From assembly GCA_016782865.1 (NCBI GenBank), contig JADHXR010000026.1:1-56336 (forward strand): a stretch of DNA of 56,336 nucleotides, written 5' to 3'. The position numbers and the translations under genes were made by a program. How positions within the stretch are numbered: position 1 is the stretch's first letter; each line of letters starts with the position of its first letter. This DNA comes from Phycisphaerae bacterium. Lineage in GTDB: Bacteria; Planctomycetota; Phycisphaerae; Sedimentisphaerales; Anaerobacaceae. Below are positions 8,660 through 17,143 of this stretch, one piece after another. The notes below the pieces were generated by a model that saw only the letters and a program-made list of their open reading frames with translations, was not told the DNA's origin and did no database searches.

Positions 8660-9034
8660 ATGGCGGAAAGACTCCAAATTTACAAGTGCGCCGCATGCGG
8701 TAACATCGTGGAGGTGCTCCACGGCGGCGCGGGAAACATGGTTTGTTGTGGCGTGCGGATGGGACTTCTCGACGAGAAGACGGCCGATGCTGCAACTGAA
8801 AAACACGTGCCGGTGATTGAGAAGATCGACGGCGGTTACAAAGTGAAGGTAGGCTCTGTGCCGCACCCGATGCTGGATGAGCATTTCATCGAGTGGATTG
8901 AGCTGCTTGCAGACGGCAAGGCGTACAGGCAATTCCTCGAACCGGGGGCCGAGCCGGAGGCGGCATTCAATGTTGAGGCCGACTCGGTCAGTGCGAGAGA
9001 GCATTGCAACGTTCACGGATTGTGGAAAGGATAG
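8660..9034 (+). CDS. dfx: Desulfoferrodoxin (2Fe superoxide reductase)
   Basis: Reduces superoxide to H2O2 without making O2, in the cytoplasm. Cys10, Cys13, Cys29 and Cys30 form the N-terminal desulforedoxin-type iron site. The catalytic site uses His49, His69, His75, Cys116 and His119, and the conserved EKHVP loop gives the catalytic Glu47-Lys48. At 124 residues it is a full-length two-iron type. ATG 8660 is preceded by AAAGGGA; an upstream TTG gives two extra residues and is unlikely. Its neighbours supply rubredoxin as donor. Confidence 0.96.
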   Translation: MAERLQIYKCAACGNIVEVLHGGAGNMVCCGVRMGLLDEKTADAATEKHVPVIEKIDGGYKVKVGSVPHPMLDEHFIEWIELLADGKAYRQFLEPGAEPEAAFNVEADSVSAREHCNVHGLWKG

Positions 9035-9037
9035 TAG

Positions 9038-9553
9038 ATGATCAGCAAGAAGATGCAAGACGCTCTGAACGGACAGGTCAATGCGGAGTTGTATTCTGCG
9101 TATCTCTATCTGTCGATGGAGTCGTATTTCAAATCGAAGAATATGAACGGCTTTGCCAACTGGATGAGAGTGCAGACGCAGGAAGAAATGTCGCACGTGA
9201 TGAAGATCTACGAATTCATAGACGAGCGGGGCGGCAGAATCGTACTGAAAGCGATAGAAGGGCCCCCGACTCAATGGGATTCACCATTGGCAGCATTCGA
9301 GGCGATCTACGAGCACGAACAGAAGGTGACGGGCCTGATCAACGATCTGGTGGATTTGGCGATTGCAGAAAAGGACCATGCGACGAACAGCTTTCTGCAG
9401 TGGTTTGTCAACGAGCAGGTCGAAGAAGAGTCGTCCGCGGACCAGGTTGTCCGGCAGCTCAAAATGATTGAGAATGCACCCGGTGGAATATTCATGTTTG
9501 ACCGTGAATTAGGCCAGAGAGTCTTTACGCCGCCTGCCGCTCAAGGAGAGTAA
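9038..9553 (+). CDS. ftnA: Ferritin
   Basis: Bacterial non-haem ferritin, 171 residues, that oxidises and stores iron in a 24-subunit shell. Ferroxidase-type ligands lie in NAELYSAYLYLSME, EEMSHVMKIYEF and the later NEQVEEE helix. It starts 3 bases after the desulfoferrodoxin stop and is followed by an overlapping ferritin-like gene. Iron sequestration limits Fenton chemistry, which fits the neighbouring peroxide and superoxide enzymes. Confidence 0.95.
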   Translation: MISKKMQDALNGQVNAELYSAYLYLSMESYFKSKNMNGFANWMRVQTQEEMSHVMKIYEFIDERGGRIVLKAIEGPPTQWDSPLAAFEAIYEHEQKVTGLINDLVDLAIAEKDHATNSFLQWFVNEQVEEESSADQVVRQLKMIENAPGGIFMFDRELGQRVFTPPAAQGE

Positions 9554-9555
9554 TG

Positions 9556-10050
9556 ATGGCTATGCCTTTTAACGCCGACGAAGTTTTTGAAATGGCCGAG
9601 CAGATCGAAAGGAACGGGGGCAAGTTCTACCGCGCTGCGGCGGAGAAATTCCCGGCGGTGCGCAAGCTTTTGCTAAGACTGGCCGAAATGGAAGACGACC
9701 ACGAGAGAACCTTCGCAAACATGCGGGCAGAGCTTTCCACGAAAGAGACCGCGCAAACTGTCTTCGATCCGGATGGTCAGGCGCAGATGTACCTGCGAGC
9801 GATGGCCGACGGTCACATCTTCAACCCCAAGGTCGATCCCGTCGAACAGGTTGCGGGCAAGGATACGCCCGAAGACATTCTGAATTTGGCCATAGCTGTA
9901 GAGCGCGATTCGGTCGCTTTCTACGTCGGCTTGAATCGCTGCGTTTCACAGACGGCCGGCAAGGACAAAGTTGAAGCCATAATCACCGAAGAGATAGGCC
10001 ACGTGGCGATCTTGAGCGAGCAGTTGGAGAAGTTGGCTGGCCGGGGCTGA
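9556..10050 (+). CDS. Ferritin-like diiron protein (rubrerythrin family, no rubredoxin domain)
   Basis: A 164-residue four-helix protein with two ExxH-type diiron half-sites: EQIERNGGKFYRAA with EMEDDHE, then AVERDSVAFYV with EEIGHVA. This is the pattern of stand-alone rubrerythrin-like proteins (COG1633). The usual C-terminal rubredoxin site is absent. Three ATG codons occur close together; ATG 9556 is preferred because the AAGGAG site (9543-9548) then lies 7 bases away. It follows ferritin directly. A role in peroxide reduction or iron handling is inferred; the substrate is not known. Confidence 0.85.
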   Translation: MAMPFNADEVFEMAEQIERNGGKFYRAAAEKFPAVRKLLLRLAEMEDDHERTFANMRAELSTKETAQTVFDPDGQAQMYLRAMADGHIFNPKVDPVEQVAGKDTPEDILNLAIAVERDSVAFYVGLNRCVSQTAGKDKVEAIITEEIGHVAILSEQLEKLAGRG

Positions 10051-10078
10051 TATGTGCGATCGTTATTGACACCAACAG

Positions 10079-10097
10079 TTTGTGTGCGAGACACAAA
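10079..10097. other. Perfect hairpin upstream of rubredoxin
   Basis: TTTGTGT-GCGAG-ACACAAA forms a 7-bp perfect stem in the 81-base gap before rubredoxin, just downstream of a TTGACA hexamer (10066-10071). No good -10 follows at standard spacing. It could be an operator or a transcript-stability hairpin. Confidence 0.35.
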
Positions 10098-10131
10098 GTC
10101 AGAGCCGTATTGAAGCAAGGAGTCAAAGGAA

Positions 10132-10296
10132 ATGAAGAAGTACAAATGTCTCATGTGCGGATATGTTTATGACCCGGACGCGGGCGTGCCGGATGACGGT
10201 ATCGAGCCGGGTACTGCCTTCGAAGATCTTCCGGATGACTGGGTTTGTCCCGACTGCGGTGTCGGCAAGGATGAATTTGAGCCGGTCGAGGATTGA
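10132..10296 (+). CDS. Rubredoxin
   Basis: A 54-residue one-iron electron carrier. The two metal-binding loops are [10 protein letters not shown] near the start and [13 protein letters not shown] near the end, with the conserved core [12 protein letters not shown] 10132 follows a good AAAGGA site; the stop is at 10294-10296. As the only rubredoxin in the cluster it is the likely donor for the flavodiiron protein, desulfoferrodoxin and rubrerythrin. Confidence 0.97.
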   Translation: MKKYKCLMCGYVYDPDAGVPDDGIEPGTAFEDLPDDWVCPDCGVGKDEFEPVED

Positions 10297-10354
10297 TCGC
10301 AGGTAGATCACGGGCGCGCTCGCCCGACGTTGGGCGGCATACGGAGTGGCTGCC

Positions 10355-11932
10355 ATGCAGGAAATCAAGCCGTCAGTAAGTAAAAGAGATATTCTCTGCG
10401 CGGAAACCGTAGCGGGCCCCGGTGCTCTGGTTGTCTTTGGGGCGTCGGGTGACTTGGTGCACAGAAAACTGCTGGTCAGCATTTTCAGGCTGTACCAACA
10501 GGATCTTCTCGACGACAGGTTTTACATTCTGGGATGCGGCCGGAAGAAATTTTCTGATGAAGATTTTCGCAGTAGGGCTGCCGAGGCGGTACTGGAAAGT
10601 TCCAACTCAGCGCCTGTGGACGATTTGGATGCATTCACGGGCAGGCTTTACTACCTGGACGGCGACTACAGTGACGCGGACTTTTACGGTCGCATCAAAG
10701 CCAAGCTCATCGAGCTGGACAAGGTCTATGACGTCCACGAAAGTCGCGTGTTCTATCTTTCGGTCCCTCCTTTTCTGTACGCTGCGATAGTCGATCATCT
10801 CGGCTCGGCACAATTGGCCTGTGCCAGCCGGCTCGATTCTGTCGGGCAGATAAGGCTGGTTGTTGAAAAGCCTTTCGGCAAAGACCTTCAGAGTGCGGTT
10901 AAGCTCAACGACAGCATAAGCCGTTGCTTCGGCGAGTCTCAGATATACAGAATTGACCATTATCTCGGCAAGGAAACGGTCCAGAATATTCTAATGCTGC
11001 GGTTTGCCAATACCATCTATGAGCCGATCTGGAACCGAAATTACATTGACAATGTGCAGATTACCATAGCGGAGACGGTTGGAGTCGAGCACAGGGCGGG
11101 CTACTACGATTCAGCCGGCGCTCTACGGGACATGTTCCAAAATCACATGCTTCAAATGCTCACCCTGGTGGCGATGGAACCACCTATATCTTTCGAGGCG
11201 GACTACATCCGCGATGAGAAAGTGAAGCTATTGCATTCGATTCGGCCGTTCGATCTCGGCAGGCTGGACGATTCGTGGGTACGGGGGCAGTACGCACCGG
11301 GTACGATTGACGGCAAACAAGTCAAAGGCTATCTGGATGAATCCGGAGTCAGGCCCGATTCAAAAACGGAGACTTATGTGGCCGCCAAGCTGTTCGTCGA
11401 TAACTGGCGATGGCAGGATGTGCCTTTTTATCTCAGGACGGGCAAGAGACTTGCGGCGAAAGATACTGAGATTGCGATCGCTTTCAAGGAGGTTCCTTAT
11501 TCGATGTTCTCTTCGGTAGGCCTTGATGAACTGCCGGCCAATATTCTTGTGCTGCAAATCCAGCCTGAGGAAGGGATATCGCTCAGTTTTCAAGCCAAGA
11601 GGCCCGGCTCGAAGATTTGTATGAGCACGCTCAATATGAATTTCAGTTACAAGAGCATCTTCTCTACCAAGATGCCCGAGGCGTACCAGAGGTTGCTTCT
11701 CGATTGTATGGTTGGTGACCAGACGCTTTTTACAAGACAGGATGATGTTGAAGTTTCCTGGCGGCTCATGACGCCGATTCTGCAGGCTTGGCAGCAGGCT
11801 CAGTCGCAGCCGCACCAATATGCCGCCGGTGGCGAGAGCTTCGCCGAAGCCGACAGGCTCATCGAGCGCGATGGGCGAAAGTGGCGAAAGTTGCTGCGAT
11901 CAGGGACAAGTACGCAGAGCTATGAAATTTGA
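10355..11932 (+). CDS. zwf: Glucose-6-phosphate 1-dehydrogenase
   Basis: Oxidises glucose 6-phosphate to 6-phosphogluconolactone, making NADPH. The nucleotide-binding motif [12 protein letters not shown] is near residue 25, and the substrate site [13 protein letters not shown] is near 200. The protein has 525 residues, as usual. ATG 10355 has GGAG 8 bases upstream; the GTG at 10346 is less likely. It sits 58 bases after rubredoxin on the same strand, so NADPH supply for peroxide defence is a reasonable reading. The last 11 bases overlap the zupT start. Confidence 0.96.
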   Translation: MQEIKPSVSKRDILCAETVAGPGALVVFGASGDLVHRKLLVSIFRLYQQDLLDDRFYILGCGRKKFSDEDFRSRAAEAVLESSNSAPVDDLDAFTGRLYYLDGDYSDADFYGRIKAKLIELDKVYDVHESRVFYLSVPPFLYAAIVDHLGSAQLACASRLDSVGQIRLVVEKPFGKDLQSAVKLNDSISRCFGESQIYRIDHYLGKETVQNILMLRFANTIYEPIWNRNYIDNVQITIAETVGVEHRAGYYDSAGALRDMFQNHMLQMLTLVAMEPPISFEADYIRDEKVKLLHSIRPFDLGRLDDSWVRGQYAPGTIDGKQVKGYLDESGVRPDSKTETYVAAKLFVDNWRWQDVPFYLRTGKRLAAKDTEIAIAFKEVPYSMFSSVGLDELPANILVLQIQPEEGISLSFQAKRPGSKICMSTLNMNFSYKSIFSTKMPEAYQRLLLDCMVGDQTLFTRQDDVEVSWRLMTPILQAWQQAQSQPHQYAAGGESFAEADRLIERDGRKWRKLLRSGTSTQSYEI

Positions 11933-12734
11933 GACCGTACTAATAGCATTTGGATTGACGCTGTTTGCCGGTTTGGCGACGGGGGTCGGAAGTGCTTTGG
12001 CATTTTTTGCCAAGCGCACCAATACGAAAATGCTCTCTGTGGCCCTCGGTTTCTCTGCCGGAGTTATGATATATGTTTCCTTCGTGGAGATATTCTTCAA
12101 GGCAAAAGACTGTCTTGTCACCGAATTGGGCGCTGTCGGCGGGTATTGGGTTACGGTTCTCGCCTTTTTCGGGGGGATGCTCTTCATCGGCATCATAGAC
12201 AAGCTTGTGCCCTCATTTGAAAATCCTCACGAAGCTCACAGGGCGGAGGAAATGGACATGCCGGAGCAGGCGGCCCAATTCAAGAAGTTGTATCGAATGG
12301 GCCTGTTTACTGCGATCGCCATAGCCATCCACAATTTTCCGGAGGGGCTGGCTACCTTTGTAAGCGCCCTCAAAGACGTCAAACTGGGAATGGCGATAGC
12401 TGTTGCCATCGCGATTCACAATATTCCTGAAGGAGTGGCCGTCTCGATCCCCATTTACTATGCGACGGGCAACCGAAAGAAGGCATTCCTCTATTCATTT
12501 CTCTCCGGGTTGGCCGAGCCGGTGGGTGCGCTGGTCGGCTACGCTATCGTTTTTTCGTTCTATAGTGAGATGGTATTCGGTATACTCTTTGCATCTGTGG
12601 CGGGAATCATGGTGTTTATCTCGCTCGATGAGCTTTTGCCTACCGCCAGAGAGTATGGTGAGCATCATCTGGCGGCCTATGGATTGGTCGCGGGCATGAT
12701 GATGATGGCGTTAAGTCTGCTGTTGTTGCAGTAG
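11922..12734 (+). CDS. zupT: ZIP-family divalent metal transporter
   Basis: An inner-membrane metal importer of the ZupT type, 270 residues with about eight hydrophobic segments. Both metal-binding helices are clear: [11 protein letters not shown] and [12 protein letters not shown]. The start is ATG 11922, overlapping the end of zwf by 11 bases; a longer reading in that frame from 11820 would lie wholly inside zwf. Zinc is the family's best-known substrate, but iron and manganese are also carried. Co-transcription with the oxygen-defence genes is inferred from the overlap. Confidence 0.93.
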   Translation: MKFETVLIAFGLTLFAGLATGVGSALAFFAKRTNTKMLSVALGFSAGVMIYVSFVEIFFKAKDCLVTELGAVGGYWVTVLAFFGGMLFIGIIDKLVPSFENPHEAHRAEEMDMPEQAAQFKKLYRMGLFTAIAIAIHNFPEGLATFVSALKDVKLGMAIAVAIAIHNIPEGVAVSIPIYYATGNRKKAFLYSFLSGLAEPVGALVGYAIVFSFYSEMVFGILFASVAGIMVFISLDELLPTAREYGEHHLAAYGLVAGMMMMALSLLLLQ

Positions 12735-12798
12735 ATAGGAAAATAGCAACAAGTGCGCAAAGAAGAAAAGATATTATAAGGTTGGCAAGTTGGCGCCG

Positions 12799-13725
12799 AT
12801 GACAGAGAAGAAAAAGTCAAGCCACCTTTCGGTCGAAAGGCTGGCTGAAATCAGAAATGTGCTGGAAAAGCTGTATGTAAAGTACAACCATCGCCGGCTT
12901 GTCAAGCCGGACCCGTTGCAGTTCCTTTATCGGTACTCCGAGCCGGCGGACGTGGAAATTGTTGCCCTCCTGGCCTCGGCCCTTGCATACGGTAGAGTCC
13001 AGCAGATAGAAAAGAGCCTTTCGCGTCTGTTTGAGCATATGGGAGGCAGCCCTTGCACCTTTGTTCGAGAATTCGACTTGCGCAAAAGAGCGAAGTTGAA
13101 GGATTTCAAACACCGTTTCACCGCCGGGGATGATATATCTGATTTGCTGGAACTATTGCGTGACGTCTGCGAGAGGTTCGGCAGCATCGAGCAATTCTTT
13201 GTTCAGGGTCTCGATGCAGACGATACGAACATTATTCCGGCACTGACAAAGTTCTGCGATTCACTCTGTACGATGTATGCAGAGCGGCATAACGGCAGGC
13301 AGAGCAGTGGGCTCAAGTATTTGCTGGCCAGCCCGGCCAGGGGAAGTGCGTGTAAGCGGCTGAATCTCTTCCTGCGCTGGATGGTCAGGGATGACGATGT
13401 CGATCCGGGGCCTTGGAGGTCGGTCGACAAGGCCAAACTCATTGTGCCGGTTGACGTCCACATGGGCCGGCTCTGCAAGATCCTGGGGCTTTACGCTCGC
13501 AAGACCGTCACCTTGTCGGCCGCGGTGGAAATCACGGAGAGTTTTGCTGAGATTGAACCGGCCGACCCTGTAAAATATGACTTTTCGTTGTCCAGGATTG
13601 GCATCGTGGAGAACTGCGACGGCGGCTACCGACCGACATGTAATGATTGTGAGCTGCTTGATTTCTGTGGTCGCCGCGAGCATGAACAAGAGGATCTGCG
13701 AAAGGCGCCGAGCGTCTATGTCTGA
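12799..13725 (+). CDS. TIGR02757/DUF2400 protein, EndoIII-like C-terminal half
   Basis: A 308-residue conserved protein of unknown function recognised from phrases typical of TIGR02757 (DUF2400): SALAYGRVQQI, GSACKRLNLFLRWMVR and DPVKYDFSL. Residues from about 215 onwards read like the back half of a helix-hairpin-helix DNA glycosylase. VPVDVHMGRLC matches the catalytic-Asp strand of endonuclease III, and the end has C-x7-C-x2-C-x5-C, very close to the EndoIII iron-sulphur loop. The start is uncertain: ATG 12799 is used, but TTG 12790 has a better-placed AAGG. It overlaps the next gene by 8 bases. A DNA-repair role is inference. Confidence 0.8.
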   Translation: MTEKKKSSHLSVERLAEIRNVLEKLYVKYNHRRLVKPDPLQFLYRYSEPADVEIVALLASALAYGRVQQIEKSLSRLFEHMGGSPCTFVREFDLRKRAKLKDFKHRFTAGDDISDLLELLRDVCERFGSIEQFFVQGLDADDTNIIPALTKFCDSLCTMYAERHNGRQSSGLKYLLASPARGSACKRLNLFLRWMVRDDDVDPGPWRSVDKAKLIVPVDVHMGRLCKILGLYARKTVTLSAAVEITESFAEIEPADPVKYDFSLSRIGIVENCDGGYRPTCNDCELLDFCGRREHEQEDLRKAPSVYV

Positions 13726-14158
13726 CAGTGGAGCGAAAATAAAAGTGCTGTTCGTTTGCACCGGTAACGCGTGCCGAAGCCAGATGGCCGAGGGTTGGGC
13801 CAGGCGCCTCAAGTCTGAGACAATCGAGGCGTACTCCGCCGGTGTCAGACCTGCCGGGGTCAGCTCTGGGGCAATAGCGGTGATGGCCGAGGCCGACGTC
13901 GATATTTCGGCCCACAGGTCTCAGCACGTTGATGATTTTACGGACATGGATTTTGATTACGTGATAACATTGTGTGGGAACGCAGAGCGAAAGTGTCCTG
14001 TCTTTAGCGGCGGGGCAAAGCATGTACACAGGGCATTTGACGATCCGGTCATGGTTATAGGTACCAACGATCAGATCATGGCGGCTTTTCGAAAAGCGCG
14101 GGATGAAATAAGAGAATTCGTCGAAACGCTGCCGGAAAGTCTGGAGGCTGATGTCTGA
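13718..14158 (+). CDS. arsC: Arsenate reductase, thioredoxin-coupled (LMW-PTP family)
   Basis: Reduces arsenate to arsenite through a cascade of three cysteines. The phosphate loop C14-TGNAC-R20 is that of low-molecular-weight phosphatases. The extra redox pair Cys86 and Cys93 (TLCGNAERKC) has the same 7-residue spacing as in the S. aureus enzyme. The general-acid Asp is in FDDPV. The protein has 146 residues from ATG 13718, which overlaps the previous stop. No arsenite pump or ArsR regulator is adjacent, so physiological arsenic resistance is not certain. Confidence 0.88.
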   Translation: MSDSGAKIKVLFVCTGNACRSQMAEGWARRLKSETIEAYSAGVRPAGVSSGAIAVMAEADVDISAHRSQHVDDFTDMDFDYVITLCGNAERKCPVFSGGAKHVHRAFDDPVMVIGTNDQIMAAFRKARDEIREFVETLPESLEADV

Positions 14159-14185
14159 GTGGGCAGCAGCAGGAGTTAACGGATC

Positions 14186-15922
14186 ATGGATTCAGAGCAG
14201 CTTGAGAAATACACGTCTGCGATAACGCTTTCGGACATGGAGATATTTGTGTTCCCAGAGTTGATGTACAGCCTGGTTCTGGCCAATATTATGAGCCCGA
14301 TTATCTGGCGCTGGCGAGAGCTGGATTGCTTTAAGAAGCTGAAAGGCAAAAGCAAATACAGAAAACTGATGCGGCTCAAGCAATTCATAATCGACGAGTT
14401 CGAGTTCAATCTCGATCTCGAAACATGGGGCTTGACGAGCAAGAGCAACGAGCTTGCGAGGTTTGAAAAGTTCGTATCCTCCGAGGATGTCGCGGCAAGC
14501 AACGCGCTGTTCGGCTATCACGGGGACAAGTACTACTTCGACGTGGATATTCGCCGCCATTTCGGTCTGGACAAGTATCATGACGACATCATCCCATACT
14601 GGAAGACCGAGACCGTCGATGCGATGGATGCCTTCCGGCTCAAAGACGGTTATCGCACGGGGGCCGGCGAGTGTGTCTCGCTTTCGGCGCTGTACGTCGC
14701 CGCGGCATTTATAGTCTGTGGAATTCCCCTCGAAGACATTTACATGATACTCACGCCGCTCCACTCGCAGAATTTCATCGATATGCAGGACGGAGTTCTG
14801 ACCAACAACAGAAGGCTCGTCACCAAGACGATGTGGTTCAACGGCACCGCAATTTCCAACAAGGCTCAGCGGGCCCTGCGCAACGAAAACGTCATAATTG
14901 TCGCACATAACAGCGGATACATACATTGCCTGTACGACGAGGCGACCATAGACAAGCGACTCTACGAAGAATTTGCCGGCAAACTTGACGCCTATCTGTC
15001 AACAGAGCTTTCGCTTGCTGTCTTTGCGAATTTTTTGCGCACCCACCAGCGATTTCAGAAGTTCTTTCAGGTATGCCGCGATTGCCGTGGGCAGGCGCAG
15101 TTCCTCAAGGCTGAGGTCCTCTTCCATTACGAGCACGGCAGCAATTACAGGGTCGCCGACAAGACTTTTGACAAGCTGCTTGGCGAGGTTTCAGATGAGG
15201 ATTTTGTTCTGTATGAACTGCCGGGCAGGATTCGCTGTGACCAGCTTGAAGGATTCATAGAACAGAGCAGACCGGACTTGAGGACAGCCGAGGGAAAATC
15301 TGCTCTTCGAGCGTTTGCTGACCATGTAATCCCTGATGTCGAGCAGTTTGTGGGCGAGCTGGCCGATTTCCTACACACCGAGGCGAAACTTCCGGACCTG
15401 GAAAAGAATTTCCTGCCAACCGAGGCGCTTCGAATATCTGTTGAGCAGGGCAGGCAGGAGATAGTCGAGTGCCTTCAGCGAGAGAGGCAGAGAAACCGCA
15501 CCGCGGATCTGGCCTTCTACGCCTATCGTGACATGGAAAGCTGCGACTGGGCCCCGTTCATCAAGGCGGCGGTCGAGCGCAACCCGATCTCGATCCGAAT
15601 GACCGAGTCGATGTCGCCCGAGCAGGTTTACCAATGGCTCGGGCAGATGAGGAATCTTTCGATTTACGACGGCAAGAGGTTGGCCCAGCCCGACGAGGTG
15701 GCGAATTTTCAGACTGGAGACGGGTTGGAAAAGGCTTTGTTGTTAGCTAATGTGATCCGAGAGAGGGGCTTGGCCAAGGATATCGAGCTTCTAGCCGAAA
15801 AAGATAAGGTATTCTTGAAAGCTCAGGACGAATATGCCTTTGCATCGGGCAAAGGCCTGGCGATGAAGGTTCGTATCCGTCAGGCGGCAGTTCAGCCCGT
15901 TATCGAGGTGAAAGAGATCTGA
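14186..15922 (+). CDS. Transglutaminase-like protein of unknown function
   Basis: A 578-residue cytoplasmic protein with no signal peptide. A segment at about 160-200 matches the transglutaminase-like cysteine-protease core: Cys163 in GAGECVSLSALY, then CGIPLEDIY, then His193 in PLHSQNFID with Asp199. The remainder, alpha-helical and charged, I do not recognise. It is the last gene of a same-strand run behind arsC, 27 bases away. A peptide- or amide-bond chemistry is suggested only by this triad; the substrate is unknown. Confidence 0.6.
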   Translation: MDSEQLEKYTSAITLSDMEIFVFPELMYSLVLANIMSPIIWRWRELDCFKKLKGKSKYRKLMRLKQFIIDEFEFNLDLETWGLTSKSNELARFEKFVSSEDVAASNALFGYHGDKYYFDVDIRRHFGLDKYHDDIIPYWKTETVDAMDAFRLKDGYRTGAGECVSLSALYVAAAFIVCGIPLEDIYMILTPLHSQNFIDMQDGVLTNNRRLVTKTMWFNGTAISNKAQRALRNENVIIVAHNSGYIHCLYDEATIDKRLYEEFAGKLDAYLSTELSLAVFANFLRTHQRFQKFFQVCRDCRGQAQFLKAEVLFHYEHGSNYRVADKTFDKLLGEVSDEDFVLYELPGRIRCDQLEGFIEQSRPDLRTAEGKSALRAFADHVIPDVEQFVGELADFLHTEAKLPDLEKNFLPTEALRISVEQGRQEIVECLQRERQRNRTADLAFYAYRDMESCDWAPFIKAAVERNPISIRMTESMSPEQVYQWLGQMRNLSIYDGKRLAQPDEVANFQTGDGLEKALLLANVIRERGLAKDIELLAEKDKVFLKAQDEYAFASGKGLAMKVRIRQAAVQPVIEVKEI

Positions 15923-15990
15923 CGGAGGGAATAGACTGCCACCTTCATCGCTAAAAAGCGAAAAACTTGCGAAAAAAGCAATTTTCTCTG

Positions 15991-16019
15991 TTGACATAGC
16001 AAACAAGTAGGACTATTCT
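15991..16019 (+). promoter_or_regulatory. Promoter of the rrf2-hcp operon
   Basis: TTGACA (15991-15996), 17 bases, TATTCT (16014-16019): a perfect -35 and a 4-of-6 -10. The spacer and -10 hold the short symmetric element TAGGACTA, a possible binding site for the Rrf2 protein encoded just downstream. Predicted start is near 16026, leaving a leader of about 70 bases. Confidence 0.6.
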
Positions 16020-16098
16020 GGGTATGTAAGGTAAAAGTAGTCTTAATAATCATAAAACATGTTCAATGAGAGCTCGCTGGCTCCAGGCAGGGCGAACG

Positions 16099-16518
16099 AT
16101 GGATTTAGTCAGGCGAAACACAGATTATGCGGTGCGTTTGCTGGTGAACCTTGCCAGGCAATACGGACACGGTCCCGTGTCGACCAGGGTAGCGGCCAGC
16201 GAAGAGGGCGTTTCATATCCGCTGGCGTGCAAGCTGATGCAAAAATTGCACGCTTCTAAGCTCATAGACAGTTGTATGGGGCCCAAGGGCGGTTTCAATC
16301 TGGGTAGAGCCCCCTCGGAGATAACGCTCCTGGAGGTCGTTGAAGCGATCCAGGGCCCGATAAGCGTAAATAGGTGTCTGTTGAGTTCCGATGCCTGCAC
16401 GCGGCAGATGGGCTGTTCGGTTAGAGCCAAGCTTGCCGGCGTCCAGGAAACTATCGTAAGCAGTCTGGCCGGCATAACGTTTGATGATTTGTTGCAAAGC
16501 AAAGGTGCCAAACAATAG
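16099..16518 (+). CDS. Rrf2-family regulator with Fe-S cysteines
   Basis: A 139-residue winged-helix regulator. The N-terminus MDLVRRNTDYAVRLL is typical of the family. Three cysteines, C93, C100 and C106, form a C-x6-C-x5-C loop like the cluster ligands of IscR and NsrR. A Fe-S cluster that senses NO or redox state is therefore likely. ATG 16099 has an AGGG site about 8 bases upstream. It heads a five-gene run ending in hcp, a common target of NO-sensing Rrf2 proteins, so it most likely controls that run. Confidence 0.88.
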   Translation: MDLVRRNTDYAVRLLVNLARQYGHGPVSTRVAASEEGVSYPLACKLMQKLHASKLIDSCMGPKGGFNLGRAPSEITLLEVVEAIQGPISVNRCLLSSDACTRQMGCSVRAKLAGVQETIVSSLAGITFDDLLQSKGAKQ

Positions 16519-16550
16519 AAGCTTGGGGGAAACCTCGATGGGAGAAAGAA

Positions 16551-16901
16551 ATGATCGGTGAAGAGAAAAAAGCTACGGTGTTGCCGGCGTGCCTGGGCCA
16601 AGGGCAACAATTGGCGGAACTTGTCGAATATTCGGCCGATTCGATTGTCAGCAAGACGATACTGGACAAACCGGTTGGGACAATCACATTGTTCGCCTTT
16701 GATGAAGGCCAGAAGTTGAGCGAGCATACCGCGCCTTACGATGCCGTCGTCCAGGTTCTCGACGGCAAGGCGCGACTGACGATAGGGGGCCAAGAGCAGC
16801 AAGTCAGTGAAGGACAGATCATAATAATGCCGGCCAACGTGCCACATGCTGTCAACGCCGAGGGAAGATTCAAAATGTTGCTGACGATGATTCGTGAGTA
16901 G
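16551..16901 (+). CDS. Cupin-domain protein
   Basis: A small single-domain cupin, 116 residues. Cupin motif 1 is in EHTAPYDAVVQVLDG, and motif 2 is GQIIIMPANVPHAV. The His of motif 1 (SEHTAP) and the His of motif 2 (PHAV) could bind a metal. It lies between the Rrf2 regulator and the zinc-ribbon genes. Small cupins often sit in redox-stress operons; the substrate is unknown. Confidence 0.85.
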   Translation: MIGEEKKATVLPACLGQGQQLAELVEYSADSIVSKTILDKPVGTITLFAFDEGQKLSEHTAPYDAVVQVLDGKARLTIGGQEQQVSEGQIIIMPANVPHAVNAEGRFKMLLTMIRE

Positions 16902-16939
16902 GCTAGGGAATGTGACAAGGAAAGTTGAGGGCCAGGGAA

Positions 16940-17110
16940 ATGCATAGATGTCCAAGAGAAGAAGAAAAACTCCTGAAGCCGGAAGGGATCTACGAAGTTG
17001 AGTGTTCCGGTTGCGGAGAGGCTGTTGAGTTCTTTTCAGACGACCAGATGCAGAAATGCAACAAGTGTGGTCTGGTGCTTGCCAATCCCAGGCAGCCGGC
17101 CGCCGAATGA
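16940..17110 (+). CDS. Small zinc-ribbon protein
   Basis: A 56-residue protein with two CxxC knuckles (CSGCGEAVEFF and CNKCGLV). It matches the N-terminal 50 residues of the next protein almost position by position: CP, KPE, the EV-CSGCG-AVEFF block, a second CxxCG and a closing NP. It is therefore a stand-alone copy of that domain, made by duplication. ATG 16940 has GAGG about 9 bases upstream. Possibly binds zinc or iron. Confidence 0.75.
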   Translation: MHRCPREEEKLLKPEGIYEVECSGCGEAVEFFSDDQMQKCNKCGLVLANPRQPAAE

Positions 17111-17143
17111 GCTGGCTTAAAGAGTGTGAGCGGAGAGCAGACT

